From contig JACPJQ010000002.1 in assembly GCA_016187465.1 (NCBI GenBank), positions 1-64,000 of the forward strand: DNA of 64,000 nucleotides, given 5' to 3'. Source of the stretch: Candidatus Woesearchaeota archaeon. Its GTDB lineage: Archaea > Nanobdellota > Nanobdellia > Woesearchaeales > GW2011-AR4. The notes under the pieces are model-generated. The model did not search any database. It was not told the origin of the DNA and was given only the letters and a program-made list of their open reading frames with translations. Every line of letters starts with the position of its first letter. Positions within the stretch are counted from its first letter, which is position 1. Of the stretch, positions 9,040 through 16,955 are shown one piece after another. The position numbers and the translations under genes are program-made.

Positions 9040-9096
9040 TAGTATGAGTTGTATATTGGGGTATATAATAGTTTTGATGAGAAAGTACACCGCAAC

Positions 9097-9129
9097 CACT
9101 GGACATTTCCCGACGCAGGTTATTTAAAG
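9097..9129 (+). promoter_or_regulatory. Promoter of LAGLIDADG element 1
   Basis: A CACTGGACAT box (9097-9106) lies 13 nt before a TATA box TTATTTAAA (about 9119-9127). The predicted transcription start falls at about 9148, exactly where the folded leader begins. The same box, spacing and TATA position precede the second LAGLIDADG gene at 58318-58347. Confidence 0.65.
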
Positions 9130-9148
9130 CAGTTCTCCTTCTAGAATT

Positions 9149-9239
9149 GAAAAAGAGAACACGCAAAACTGCTAAATAATGCTTTTCGGCTTTCAGCACG
9201 AAAATCAATTATGCAGTTTTGCTTAACATTCTCTTTTTC
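9149..9239 (+). promoter_or_regulatory. Folded 5' leader of LAGLIDADG element 1
   Basis: A long nested hairpin. The outer stem is GAAAAAGAGAA (9149-9159) with TTCTCTTTTTC (9229-9239), 11 bp perfect. The middle stem is GCAAAACTGC with GCAGTTTTGC, 10 bp perfect. The inner stem is TTTTCG with CGAAAA. The second element (58369-58464) has the identical outer stem but different middle and inner stems that still pair, which indicates an RNA structure under selection. Confidence 0.7.
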
Positions 9240-9245
9240 TTACGA

Positions 9246-9282
9246 CTCCGAAGTTTTCAAATAAAATAAAAAACTTTGGAGG
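9246..9282 (+). promoter_or_regulatory. Hairpin sequestering the ribosome binding site
   Basis: CTCCGAAGTTTT (9246-9257) pairs with AAAACTTTGGAG (9270-9281), burying the SD sequence GGAGGT in the stem just upstream of the ATG at 9293. Translation would need the hairpin to open, so endonuclease expression is probably held low or switched. Confidence 0.65.
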
Positions 9283-9292
9283 TTTGATTAAA

Positions 9293-10120
9293 ATGGATAA
9301 ATTAAACGATAAAGAAATCAAAGAGATATGCGAGTTGTATAAGCAACATGGAAGCCTAAGGCAGATTGCCAAGATAAAACGAAGGTCTCTTAGCACACTG
9401 CATAAATATACTTCAATGCATTCTGTGATTAAAACACAGAATATTGTAAAAAGAATTGCTAATAGCGACGAGCGCTTTATAGGCACTTATGTGGGGCTTT
9501 GGATGGGTGATGGAACTCAGTATAATGACAGAAATAGGTATACTATAAAAATTTGCTCTAACAAGAAAAATGTGAAGCTCAATAAATTTGTGCAGGATAT
9601 AATTTACAGGACTTTTGGCAAAAGGACAAGATTAATGGAAGTTAAGACCACAAATCAAGCGTATATAATATTCAAATCAAAATTTATTTATAGTTTTATT
9701 AAGGATTATTCCTACTTTGATGAAACGAGAAAAACTTACACCGTAAAGCTCAAAAAAAGAGCTGGTTCATACAATCTTCCGTTTTTAAAAGGCTGCTTGT
9801 TAGGTTTAGTTTTAAGCGATGGCTATTTAAAGGATAAATTTGCCTTTAATGTGACTTCTAGCAGATTGGCCAAGAATATGCTTAACATTTTAAAGAAGCT
9901 AGGCTATCTTCCTCACTGCTCTATAACAATGAGAGAAAAAGAGGGCTTCAAAAATCTTTATTCTATTAGGCTCGGTGTAAAACAAAGCAATAAGCTAAGG
10001 CTATTGTTGGACAGGTTCTTATTAGATATCGGAGTAGATTACTCATTTAAAGGATTGAAGTACGAATATTGTGAAAAAGAATGTACGCCCTCGAAGAGAC
10101 TCGAACTCTTGACCCCGTGA
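9293..10120 (+). CDS. Free-standing LAGLIDADG homing endonuclease 1
   Basis: A 275-aa endonuclease with two LAGLIDADG motifs, YVGLWMGDG (about residue 65) and LLGLVLSDG (about 165), each ending in the catalytic Asp. An N-terminal helix-turn-helix-like segment (SLRQIAKIKRRSLSTL) may assist DNA binding. A TTG nine bases upstream is in frame, but it lies only 1 nt from the SD, so the ATG at 9293 is chosen. The last 12 codons (KRLELLTP end) are the antisense of the tRNA-Asn 3' half: the stop at 10118-10120 lies inside the tRNA gene. It shares promoter and leader with the gene at 58516, although the proteins are only distantly similar. It probably cuts tRNA genes or their introns; the target is unproven. 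Confidence 0.88.
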   Translation: MDKLNDKEIKEICELYKQHGSLRQIAKIKRRSLSTLHKYTSMHSVIKTQNIVKRIANSDERFIGTYVGLWMGDGTQYNDRNRYTIKICSNKKNVKLNKFVQDIIYRTFGKRTRLMEVKTTNQAYIIFKSKFIYSFIKDYSYFDETRKTYTVKLKKRAGSYNLPFLKGCLLGLVLSDGYLKDKFAFNVTSSRLAKNMLNILKKLGYLPHCSITMREKEGFKNLYSIRLGVKQSNKLRLLLDRFLLDIGVDYSFKGLKYEYCEKECTPSKRLELLTP

Positions 10121-10175
10121 ATCGTCCTCATCTGAGATTAACAGTCACGTGCTCTACCTGCTGAGCTACGAGGGC
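10086..10175 (-). tRNA. tRNA-Asn (GTT) with anticodon-loop intron
   Basis: Acceptor GCCCTCG/CGAGGGC with discriminator G at 10086. D stem GCTC/GAGC, anticodon stem CGTGA/TCACG, anticodon GTT, T arm AAGAG-TTCGAGT-CTCTT. An intron of about 17 nt (10138-10122) follows position 37, the canonical archaeal site. The converging homing endonuclease gene overlaps the 3' half by 35 bp. CCA is not encoded. Confidence 0.92.
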
Positions 10176-10211
10176 ATAGAATTCTAGGATAAAAATTCTA
10201 TTTAAAAAACT

Positions 10212-10634
10212 TTAGTTAATTTCAACAACCTTGACCTTGAAATTCATCTCCTTTCCTGCCAAAGGATGGTTCAGGTCTATCTTGACAACATCTTCTGTTA
10301 TTTCTGTTATCACGGCAGGAAGCTGCTGACCTTCAGGGCCTTTGAGAATTAGTCTTCCTCCTTTTTCTATTTCCTTTGATAATTTTTCTCTCGGAACGCT
10401 TACTACCATTCTTTCATCTCTTTGTCCATATGCTTCTTCCGGTTTTATTTTTATAGTTTTTTCCTGATTCAGCTTCATGTCCTGAACTCCGTCTTCAAAT
10501 CCCTTTATAACTCTGTTTTCGCCGATTGTGAACTCTAATGGCTCTCTGCCTTCGCTGGAATCAAAAACACTTCCGTCATTCAAAGTGCCTGTGTAGTGGA
10601 CTTTTACTTTGGTTCCTGGTTTCAAATTAATCAC
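10212..10634 (-). CDS. FKBP/SlyD-type peptidyl-prolyl isomerase
   Basis: A 140-aa cytosolic peptidyl-prolyl cis-trans isomerase. The FKBP core is clear: VKVHYTGTLNDGSVFDSS, EPLEFTIGENRVIKGFE, and the C-terminal strand of the split FKBP fold. The insert-in-flap domain typical of SlyD and archaeal short FKBPs lies between (KPEEAYGQRDERMVVSVP, then the NHPLAGKEMNF return). It probably assists folding of proline-containing proteins. The His-rich metal tail of bacterial SlyD is missing. It stands alone, upstream of the tRNA-Asn gene on the same strand. Confidence 0.93.
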   Translation of the reverse strand: MINLKPGTKVKVHYTGTLNDGSVFDSSEGREPLEFTIGENRVIKGFEDGVQDMKLNQEKTIKIKPEEAYGQRDERMVVSVPREKLSKEIEKGGRLILKGPEGQQLPAVITEITEDVVKIDLNHPLAGKEMNFKVKVVEIN

Positions 10635-10662
10635 CTAAATAAAAAGGATTAAGGGAGGGTAT

Positions 10663-10854
10663 TTAAGGGTTTTGAGTTGTTATTTTATAAATTTCAAAAG
10701 TGACAATATCGCCTACTTTGAGATTCCTTTCTTTCATATATTCCGGCGGAATAACAATTGCCGCGCCTTTTCCGAATTTTATTATTTTTGAGGTTGGGAT
10801 TTTAAATTTTATATTGATGAAGGATTTAAAGGTTTTGGATAAATGGATAAACAA
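10663..10854 (-). CDS. AbrB/SpoVT-type DNA-binding domain protein
   Basis: A 63-aa protein whose second half is a swapped-hairpin AbrB domain: KIIKFGKGAAIVIPPEYMKERNLKVGD. Small AbrB proteins are transcription regulators or antitoxins. No toxin gene follows: the next gene upstream is a membrane protein 6 bp away and the one downstream is FKBP. The first 20 residues are unlike the family, so the true start may be internal, but no better SD was seen. Confidence 0.7.
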   Translation of the reverse strand: MFIHLSKTFKSFINIKFKIPTSKIIKFGKGAAIVIPPEYMKERNLKVGDIVTFEIYKITTQNP

Positions 10855-10860
10855 TAAACA

Positions 10861-11469
10861 TTAATCTTCATATCTTCTGAAAGTATTAAATACGAGATTT
10901 ACGTGTTCGATGCTTCCATTAAGTATGTTATAACAATCTTTAGAGGTATAATTTTGCCCTAAAAACATTTTGTTTCCTAAGTCATCAGAAAATGCTATTA
11001 CAAAGCATGTTTTGTACTTCTTTGGGATTTGAAATTCGTAATAGATATAGCAGTCCGAATACTCTTCATTGCAACATCCAACTTTGAATGTTTTGTGATA
11101 ATCATATTTTTTAATAAATACTTCTTGATTGTTTTTTAAAATAAATTTTACATTTAATAAATCAATTTTTAAATTTTCTTTGTCGATAGCATTGTTTGTG
11201 AGACTTATTTCATTTACATATCCAGAACATAAACCTTTTTGATTGCTTGGAATCTGTGTTGATTCAATATCTGAGGTTGTATTTGTTGAAGGCAAATTGG
11301 CTGTACTGTCTAATTTTGGTCCATAAAAAAACAGACCAATTATAAATAAAACTATAGTTAAAACTAAGGGTATCAGCCATTCAGGTTTCTGATAAAACCT
11401 TTTATATTTTCTTTTTGATTTGACTTCAGGTGTTTTTGGTTTATTTATGTCAACACTTTCCTTTTCCAT
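10861..11469 (-). CDS. Membrane-anchored hypothetical protein
   Basis: A 202-aa protein of unknown family. A basic cytoplasmic N-terminus (KSKRKYKRFYQK) is followed by one membrane helix (LIPLVLTIVLFIIGLFF) and an extracytoplasmic domain of about 140 aa with Cys residues (CSGYV, CCNEEYSDCY, KTCFVI, KDCYN) that could form disulfides. The start is the ATG 2 nt after the stop of the radical SAM gene (TAGAATG), so the two genes are translationally coupled. No function is assigned. Confidence 0.7.
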   Translation of the reverse strand: MEKESVDINKPKTPEVKSKRKYKRFYQKPEWLIPLVLTIVLFIIGLFFYGPKLDSTANLPSTNTTSDIESTQIPSNQKGLCSGYVNEISLTNNAIDKENLKIDLLNVKFILKNNQEVFIKKYDYHKTFKVGCCNEEYSDCYIYYEFQIPKKYKTCFVIAFSDDLGNKMFLGQNYTSKDCYNILNGSIEHVNLVFNTFRRYED

Positions 11470-11470
11470 T

Positions 11471-12958
11471 CTAAACTTCCACTTCCCTCTCCACCACAAC
11501 TTTCCCTGTAACTGAACGTAACATCTGCCCCGTTACTTCGATATCATAAAATTTTTTCAACTCTAATCTTCCTTTCACCCCGACAATTATCGGATAAGTT
11601 CCAAATTGTCGACAAAAAGTTGTCTTGCCGTCGTAAATTTCTGCGTAGCAGTTTGTCAGCACAGTCCCGGAAGGAACAACTCTCTGAAGCATTGGCCAGT
11701 CAATCTTCTGCCTTATTTCATTGCGCCATTTCCAGTATAATTTTTTATTTTTTCTGAGGAATTTGTCTCTGCCTTCATTGTACAAGGATGTGCCTTCAAA
11801 TATTGCAACCTGCCTTATGTTAATGCGCCTGAGCATCAGGCCTTCGTCATAAACTCTTGAAAGCCACTTCATGTTTTCCTCATGGGTTTTCTTAGTCTCA
11901 TTTCTCAGTCCGAAAATTATGTTGATGCCTGGCAGGAACTTCGGCATTCCATCTGAACCTCTCTCGCTTCCAAATTTATTCAGGATTTTTATTGCTTCGT
12001 ATGCGATATTGGGTGGTGTGTTTAATGTATTGGCTTTCACAACTTCCAAATCAAATGATTCAACTCCAAAAGCGGCAATGTTTCCTGAAGTGCAGTATTT
12101 CACAATAGCTTTTGTGATTGCAAAATCATTTTGCTTGTCCATAATCACTTTCACAGGATTGACATTGTCGATGTGCAGAACTTTTATGTCCGGGCATTCA
12201 TCACTAATTTCTTTCAGCAGTTCAGCGGCATAAGGCAATGTATAGAAGCATGTCTGCTTTCCTAATCTAAAATATCTTGCGCCTAAATTATAAAATTCAG
12301 CAATTTCTTTCATCACATCTTCTTTCTCCCTGAACTCAACTTTATTTTTAAGTGGCTCTGTGCAGAATGAGCATTTTCCAATATCGCATCCATGCCCTGT
12401 CTCTATTTCTATCATCCTGTAATCCGGAATCTGTTTTATTATAGAAGCGCCTTTTATTGAATATTCCTTAACGTCTTTGTAATGGAAATTAAACATGTCA
12501 TATGAGACTTTGTCAAAAATGCCCAAATCAGCTTTCTCGTAAAATCTGCCTCCAAACAATTGCGTGCCAAATACAGCAGGCCCAGTCAGTATTTTTTTGC
12601 AATTAAAATCCTTAATCATTGGGATTATTTCATTCAAAGTTCCGGGAATCGCAGAAAGATATTTTCCAGGAACGTGAACGCCAAGAACAACAATCAAAGT
12701 TTCTGTTTCATGCAATATTTTTCCAACATTTTTGAAGTTTATTGTTAAATTACAAGTTGTGATGTCGGTCTTTTTGGATATTTTAGTTTCTTGGATTATT
12801 GAGTTATATTTTTTCCACAATCTTAAATCATCAATTGTCAAATAATTAACTTTTTCATTAAGATAGCCTGCTATGTACCTGGGGTAAGTGCCAAGGTAAG
12901 GAGGCACTCCAAGCCCTGCAGGCTCGTCTGTGTAGCAATCAAATATTGCATACTTCAT
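11471..12958 (-). CDS. Radical SAM protein, B12-binding-domain type
   Basis: A 495-aa radical S-adenosylmethionine enzyme. The N-terminal 160 aa resemble a cobalamin-binding-type Rossmann domain. The SAM domain carries the cluster motif GHGCDIGKCSFCTEP, spaced Cx4Cx2C instead of the usual Cx3Cx2C. A TIM-barrel core follows (RYFRLGKQT, AAFGVESFD, PGINIIFGLRNET), then a C-terminal domain (CYAEIYDGKTTFCRQFGTYP) resembling archaeal proteins of the MJ1487/MJ0865 type. The chemistry is unknown; related proteins modify RNA, protein or cofactors. It heads a two-gene unit with the membrane protein downstream. Confidence 0.8.
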   Translation of the reverse strand: MKYAIFDCYTDEPAGLGVPPYLGTYPRYIAGYLNEKVNYLTIDDLRLWKKYNSIIQETKISKKTDITTCNLTINFKNVGKILHETETLIVVLGVHVPGKYLSAIPGTLNEIIPMIKDFNCKKILTGPAVFGTQLFGGRFYEKADLGIFDKVSYDMFNFHYKDVKEYSIKGASIIKQIPDYRMIEIETGHGCDIGKCSFCTEPLKNKVEFREKEDVMKEIAEFYNLGARYFRLGKQTCFYTLPYAAELLKEISDECPDIKVLHIDNVNPVKVIMDKQNDFAITKAIVKYCTSGNIAAFGVESFDLEVVKANTLNTPPNIAYEAIKILNKFGSERGSDGMPKFLPGINIIFGLRNETKKTHEENMKWLSRVYDEGLMLRRINIRQVAIFEGTSLYNEGRDKFLRKNKKLYWKWRNEIRQKIDWPMLQRVVPSGTVLTNCYAEIYDGKTTFCRQFGTYPIIVGVKGRLELKKFYDIEVTGQMLRSVTGKVVVEREVEV

Positions 12959-13083
12959 AAATAAAAAGCATAGTTTGTCCTCTTAAAAATGTTTGTATAT
13001 GCCAGGCACGCATTTTGTAATGGAGAAGGTCGTGCTTAAAAAACACAAAAACATTTATAAAAGCAGTTCAAACATTAAACTCT

Positions 13084-13689
13084 ATGGGGTGGCTCATACT
13101 TATTCCAATAGTCATTTTGCTGTTAATTTTATTTCTAGTTAATTTCTACAGAGACCCAAGAAGAACAATACCCAAAGGCAGTAATATAGTAGCACCGGCA
13201 GACGGCAGAATAATATCAATTATTAACACATCAAAAAATAATATAAAAATAAAAAAAGAAATTTTTGGAAAAATAAAAATACTGACCGAAGACATAGCCG
13301 AAGAATGTTGTGTTGTGTCTATATTCATGTCGCCTTTTGACGTGCACATAAACAGGGCCCCAATAGACGGCATTGTCAAATCAATAAAGCACACAAAAGG
13401 GAAGTTCTTCAAGGCGTATGATTTGGAAAAAAGCCTTCAGAATGAAAAAAATGAAATCATAATTCAGAATAAAAAGTTAAAAATCAAGGTCGTACAAATA
13501 GCAGGATTTCTTGCAAGGCGCATAAAATGCTACACCAAGCTAAATCAAAAGGTTAATAAAGGCGACAAAATAGGCATGATAGCTTTATCAAGCCAAACAA
13601 CTTTAATAATGCCGAAAGGGGTGGACTTGAAAATCAAAATAAACGATAAAGTAAAGGCAGGCTCGACTATAATCGCTTACGCAAAATGA
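13084..13689 (+). CDS. psd: Archaetidylserine/phosphatidylserine decarboxylase-like protein
   Basis: A 201-aa PSD-family proenzyme, converting archaetidylserine to archaetidylethanolamine at the membrane. An N-terminal membrane helix (LILIPIVILLLILFLV) precedes the family motifs APADGRIISI, FMSPFDVHINRAPIDG, and the late motif KGDKIGMIALSSQTTLIMP. The family self-cleaves at a Gly-Ser bond to make the pyruvoyl group. Here the aligned bond reads Ser-Ser, so the Ser is kept but the preceding Gly is replaced. A TATA box TTTATAAAAG (13053-13062) lies about 25 nt before the ATG, so translation is probably leaderless. It starts an operon with the methyltransferase (4-nt overlap) and the CDP-alcohol transferase. 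Confidence 0.85.
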   Translation: MGWLILIPIVILLLILFLVNFYRDPRRTIPKGSNIVAPADGRIISIINTSKNNIKIKKEIFGKIKILTEDIAEECCVVSIFMSPFDVHINRAPIDGIVKSIKHTKGKFFKAYDLEKSLQNEKNEIIIQNKKLKIKVVQIAGFLARRIKCYTKLNQKVNKGDKIGMIALSSQTTLIMPKGVDLKIKINDKVKAGSTIIAYAK

Positions 13690-14243
13690 AAGACTCACTA
13701 TTGCTTTTGTCAAATTTCATAAAGAAGCCCAAGGAAGTCGGGGCTGTGGCTCCAAGCTCGAAATTTCTGACAAAAGGGATTATAGAAGATATAGACTTCA
13801 AGGCGTCGCGAAATATTGTTGAGCTTGGTCCGGGATTGGGAACTTTTACAAAAGCGATTCTAAAAAAATCTGGCCCGTACACAAGAGTATTCTGCTTCGA
13901 GGTAAATGGTAAGTTCTGTGATTATCTGAGAAAGAATGTCATTGACGAAAGGCTGACAATAATTAATGCAAGCGCTGAGGACCTGAATAAAAATATAAGA
14001 AAATCTAAAGTGAAAAATGTGGATTATGTTGTATCGGGGCTTCCATTTCTTAACTTTTCAACCTCAAAAAAAAAGCGGATTCTTCAGGAGATAAGAGACT
14101 CCTTAAACGACGGTGGAAAATTTGTTCTTTTCCAATATACAAATGGATTAAGAGAGCTGCTTGAGTCTTATTTTGGCAGTGTGGAAAGGAAGTTCGTGCC
14201 GTTGAACGTGCCGCCGGCTTTTATATACCTGTGCCGGAAGTGA
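13686..14243 (+). CDS. Phospholipid N-methyltransferase-like (PmtA type)
   Basis: A 185-aa class I SAM-dependent methyltransferase. It has motif I VELGPGLGTFT, an acidic strand end (CFEVN), and YVVSGLPFLNFS, typical of PmtA-type phosphatidylethanolamine N-methyltransferases (related to KsgA, but with SGLP in place of NPPY). The N-terminus KPKEVGAVAPSSKFLTK also matches PmtA. It overlaps the decarboxylase gene by 4 nt and precedes the CDP-alcohol transferase by 4 nt, so it probably methylates archaetidylethanolamine. That substrate is inferred from gene context. The start ATG overlaps the preceding stop (ATGA-type). Confidence 0.78.
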   Translation: MKDSLLLLSNFIKKPKEVGAVAPSSKFLTKGIIEDIDFKASRNIVELGPGLGTFTKAILKKSGPYTRVFCFEVNGKFCDYLRKNVIDERLTIINASAEDLNKNIRKSKVKNVDYVVSGLPFLNFSTSKKKRILQEIRDSLNDGGKFVLFQYTNGLRELLESYFGSVERKFVPLNVPPAFIYLCRK

Positions 14244-14247
14244 TGAA

Positions 14248-15294
14248 ATGAGACTGCGGATTAAAAAGGAAAGGATATTCCTTGCGCTTACCTTGCTGAG
14301 AATTGTACTCGCTTTTGTGGTGGGCATTTTGATATTAAATGACCGCAAAATCATCTCAAGGGTGTTCTTCATTGCCACGGCATTGATTTCATTTCTTGAA
14401 GGCTTGACTGCAAGAAGATTCATGCAGAAATCTTTGATTAAGTCAATACTTGACTTGTCAGCTGACAGGCTATTGGTTGATGTGGCTGCAGTTGCGCTTG
14501 TGCTTGACAATCTGCTTCCTATATGGGTAATGCTTGTGTTTATTGTAAGGGACTTGCTCACTGTGGTGATTGCTTCTGTTTTGTTTTACCGCGATTCAAG
14601 GAGGGAGTTCAAGCCAACGGCCCTTGGGAAGATCAGCCTTTTCTTTCAGATCATAGCTTTGATACCTGTGATGATGGGCAATCTTGACTGGGTTTTGATA
14701 TGGATTGCAATAGCCATGACGCTGGCATCAGGAATCGAGTCATTGTTCAAATCAGAATTTAGGCTTGTAAGGAGGAAAACAGATATTGATGACTTTAAAA
14801 TTTTAAGGCTCATTAAGTTTGCTGATGTCTTTACATTAACAAATGCGATGTTTGGCATCATAAGCGTACTTTTCGCCATAAAAGGATGGTACAACACAGC
14901 TGGCATTATGATGATGCTGGCTGTTGTGTCAGACTACTTTGACGGAAAAATAGCCAAGATAATGGGGCAGCAGAATGAATTTGGAAAGGAGCTTGACTCA
15001 CTGGCAGACACTGTCTCATTTGGTGTGGCGCCAGCAATCTTTGGATTTACATTGATTCAGACTCCACTGGCGATAATATCTTTCACGGTCTTCTTATTCT
15101 GCGGCATTTTGAGGCTTGCAAGATACAACATAATGAACTTAAAAGGCGCTTTTCATGGAATGCCGATAACAATGAACGGCATCTTCATTCCGCTGGCTTA
15201 TTTTTTTGATACGCCAATTTGGCTATATCCCTATATATACCTTGTTTTAGGGGTACTAATGGTTTCTTCAATCAGGATAAAAAAGCTTCCTTAA
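14248..15294 (+). CDS. pssA: Tandem CDP-alcohol phosphotransferase, archaetidylserine synthase-like
   Basis: A 348-aa integral membrane enzyme made of two CDP-alcohol phosphotransferase domains. The C-terminal copy (about 165-348) has the catalytic motif DYFDGKIAKIM...ELDSLADTVSFG, with the SFGVAPA run typical of phosphatidylserine/archaetidylserine synthases. The N-terminal copy (about 1-160) is degenerate: its motif reads FLEGLTARRFM then LDLSADR, losing the first Asp and the conserved Gly. Predicted reaction: CDP-archaeol plus serine gives archaetidylserine, the substrate of the decarboxylase two genes upstream. Members of this family are usually single-domain, about 200 aa. The inactive half may stabilise a pseudo-dimer. 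Confidence 0.82.
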   Translation: MRLRIKKERIFLALTLLRIVLAFVVGILILNDRKIISRVFFIATALISFLEGLTARRFMQKSLIKSILDLSADRLLVDVAAVALVLDNLLPIWVMLVFIVRDLLTVVIASVLFYRDSRREFKPTALGKISLFFQIIALIPVMMGNLDWVLIWIAIAMTLASGIESLFKSEFRLVRRKTDIDDFKILRLIKFADVFTLTNAMFGIISVLFAIKGWYNTAGIMMMLAVVSDYFDGKIAKIMGQQNEFGKELDSLADTVSFGVAPAIFGFTLIQTPLAIISFTVFLFCGILRLARYNIMNLKGAFHGMPITMNGIFIPLAYFFDTPIWLYPYIYLVLGVLMVSSIRIKKLP

Positions 15295-15303
15295 TCTATA
15301 CTC

Positions 15304-15336
15304 ACGGACAAAAATAATTATACAATAGTTGTCCGT
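15304..15336. terminator. Inverted repeat between convergent genes
   Basis: ACGGACAA (15304-15311) and TTGTCCGT (15329-15336) form an 8-bp hairpin with a 17-nt AT-rich loop in the 96-bp gap between two convergent CDP-alcohol transferase genes. A bidirectional terminator or processing site is likely. No clear T-run follows. Confidence 0.4.
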
Positions 15337-15390
15337 TCGTAATACAAAGAAAACCTTATGGGTTTTCGAGTGCTCAAAAATTTCATCAAT

Positions 15391-16434
15391 TTATAATAAA
15401 TACGTGAAATTTTTGACAAGCAAATGACTTATTTCAATCATTGCCAAATAAACAAGCATAAGAGTCGCTATTAATAAATAAAATCTGTACTGAAATCTTA
15501 TTATGATAGAAGCGATGGTCAAATAAGTCAATCCAACACTCAGTCGTGCTATAAAAGTAACAGGAACAATCTTTTGCCTTTTGGCGTAAGCCATCTTCAT
15601 CACGCCGCTGATTATTGACGGCACAACAAGCAGCACAACCCAAAAAATGTTTAGATAGCCTTTTGCGACTAAAAGAACAAATGTTGAGATGATAAGAACC
15701 CAGTCGGTGAACGAGTCAAGTCCGCTTCCAAGCTCTGTCCTCTGGTTCATAATCCTCGCAGAAACTCCGTCCAATTTATCGCTCAAGGTTATGATTGCAA
15801 AAATCAACAGCGAAATATGCACTTTTGGCTTCAGGAGATAATACACAAAAGGGATTATCAATAAGAATCTTGCCAATGTTATCAAGTTCGGAAGATTAAC
15901 AATCCTGTTTCCAGTCATTTGCCTTATATTGATTAGATACTGAACGCCAGATATTAATGTGAGCAAAACTGCAGCCATCATTGCGTGCCAGCTAAAAGGA
16001 ATATTTAGAAGTACAAACATAATAGCTATGCTCTGCACAACGGTTTTTGCCTTTCCGAAATTGCTGGCAGGCACAATTATTTTGCTGGGCAGCAGGTAAA
16101 TCCTCATAGCCGTCATTATTACTTCTCTCGCAATAATCGCAATAACCATCCATAATTGGATTCCGCCATAGCCCTGCACTACCAAAAATACCAAAGCTGT
16201 TGAAATCAGCAGCTTGTCCGCAATAGGGTCTATCAGCTTGCCAAACTCAGTGACTTGCTTTTTCTTTCTGGCAAGGTATCCGTCAAAAAAATCAGATATG
16301 GAAAGCATTCCAAAAATAAAAGCAGCCAATATGTTTTTATTCGGCATATCAACCAGAAGGATTGCCGCAAACAACGGAATCAGCATTACTCTTATAAGTG
16401 TTATCTTGTTGGGAACATTGAATCTAAACTTCAT
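15391..16434 (-). CDS. Tandem CDP-alcohol phosphotransferase, PgsA-like
   Basis: A 347-aa membrane protein with two CDP-alcohol phosphotransferase domains, both with intact catalytic motifs: SDFFDGYLARKK...GKLIDPIADKLL in the N-terminal half (PgsA-like) and SDKLDGVSARIM...GSGLDSFTDWVL in the C-terminal half. Such enzymes join a CDP-activated lipid to glycerol phosphate, inositol phosphate or serine. Two active sites in one chain could make two head groups, or one intramolecular dimer. It converges with the pssA-like gene, another tandem fusion. Its start lies next to the divergent PAP2 gene. Confidence 0.82.
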   Translation of the reverse strand: MKFRFNVPNKITLIRVMLIPLFAAILLVDMPNKNILAAFIFGMLSISDFFDGYLARKKKQVTEFGKLIDPIADKLLISTALVFLVVQGYGGIQLWMVIAIIAREVIMTAMRIYLLPSKIIVPASNFGKAKTVVQSIAIMFVLLNIPFSWHAMMAAVLLTLISGVQYLINIRQMTGNRIVNLPNLITLARFLLIIPFVYYLLKPKVHISLLIFAIITLSDKLDGVSARIMNQRTELGSGLDSFTDWVLIISTFVLLVAKGYLNIFWVVLLVVPSIISGVMKMAYAKRQKIVPVTFIARLSVGLTYLTIASIIIRFQYRFYLLIATLMLVYLAMIEISHLLVKNFTYLL

Positions 16435-16478
16435 AAATGCATAAGATTTATAATACCTTAAATAGTTTTCTGAAAATT

Positions 16479-16943
16479 ATGGATAATGACATATTAAGAA
16501 AATTTTTCCATGCAATTACTCTTTTTGGCAGCCCATTATTCTACGCGCCTGCAACCGCCTACGTTTTTAGTATTAATTTAAATCTGGCAATAAATCTTAT
16601 TGTTATTTTAATTTTAACTGAGGTTGTATGCGCCGCTATAAAGTACCTTTACCCAAAAGAAAGGCCGATACCTATGCCGAAAAAGACGCTCTTCCAAAGA
16701 TATCTTGCAGGCAGCTTTCCAAGCGTTCACACTGCCAGAATAACTTCATTTTCTATTGCAGCCGCTGCGTATTATCCAAACAGAATATTCGTTTTAATTG
16801 CCTTTTTAGCAATAATCAGCGTCGGCTATTCAAGAATTTACCTGAAGAAGCATTATCTTGCAGATGTGCTTGCCGGATTTCTGATTGCAGCCATTATAAG
16901 CGTGCTGGAGCTGAACATACAAAACTATTTAAATCTATATTAA
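16479..16943 (+). CDS. PAP2-family membrane phosphatase
   Basis: A 154-aa multi-helix membrane phosphatase of the PAP2 superfamily, with all three active-site motifs: KYLYPKERPIP, FPSVHTAR, and YSRIYLKKHYLAD (nucleophilic His in the last). It dephosphorylates lipid phosphates such as polyprenyl pyrophosphate or the phosphorylated products of PgsA-type enzymes. The frame is open to 16437, but a TATA box TTTATAAT at about 16448 puts the transcript start by the ATG at 16479, so a leaderless start is preferred. It is 12 bp upstream of carS. Confidence 0.87.
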   Translation: MDNDILRKFFHAITLFGSPLFYAPATAYVFSINLNLAINLIVILILTEVVCAAIKYLYPKERPIPMPKKTLFQRYLAGSFPSVHTARITSFSIAAAAYYPNRIFVLIAFLAIISVGYSRIYLKKHYLADVLAGFLIAAIISVLELNIQNYLNLY

Positions 16944-16955
16944 AAAGCCAACCGC

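Noticed and set aside
9040-9110. A left-hand repeat of tRNA-Asn flanking LAGLIDADG element 1, by analogy with element 2
   Set aside because: Only GTAC-x-CC level similarity was found; not above chance.
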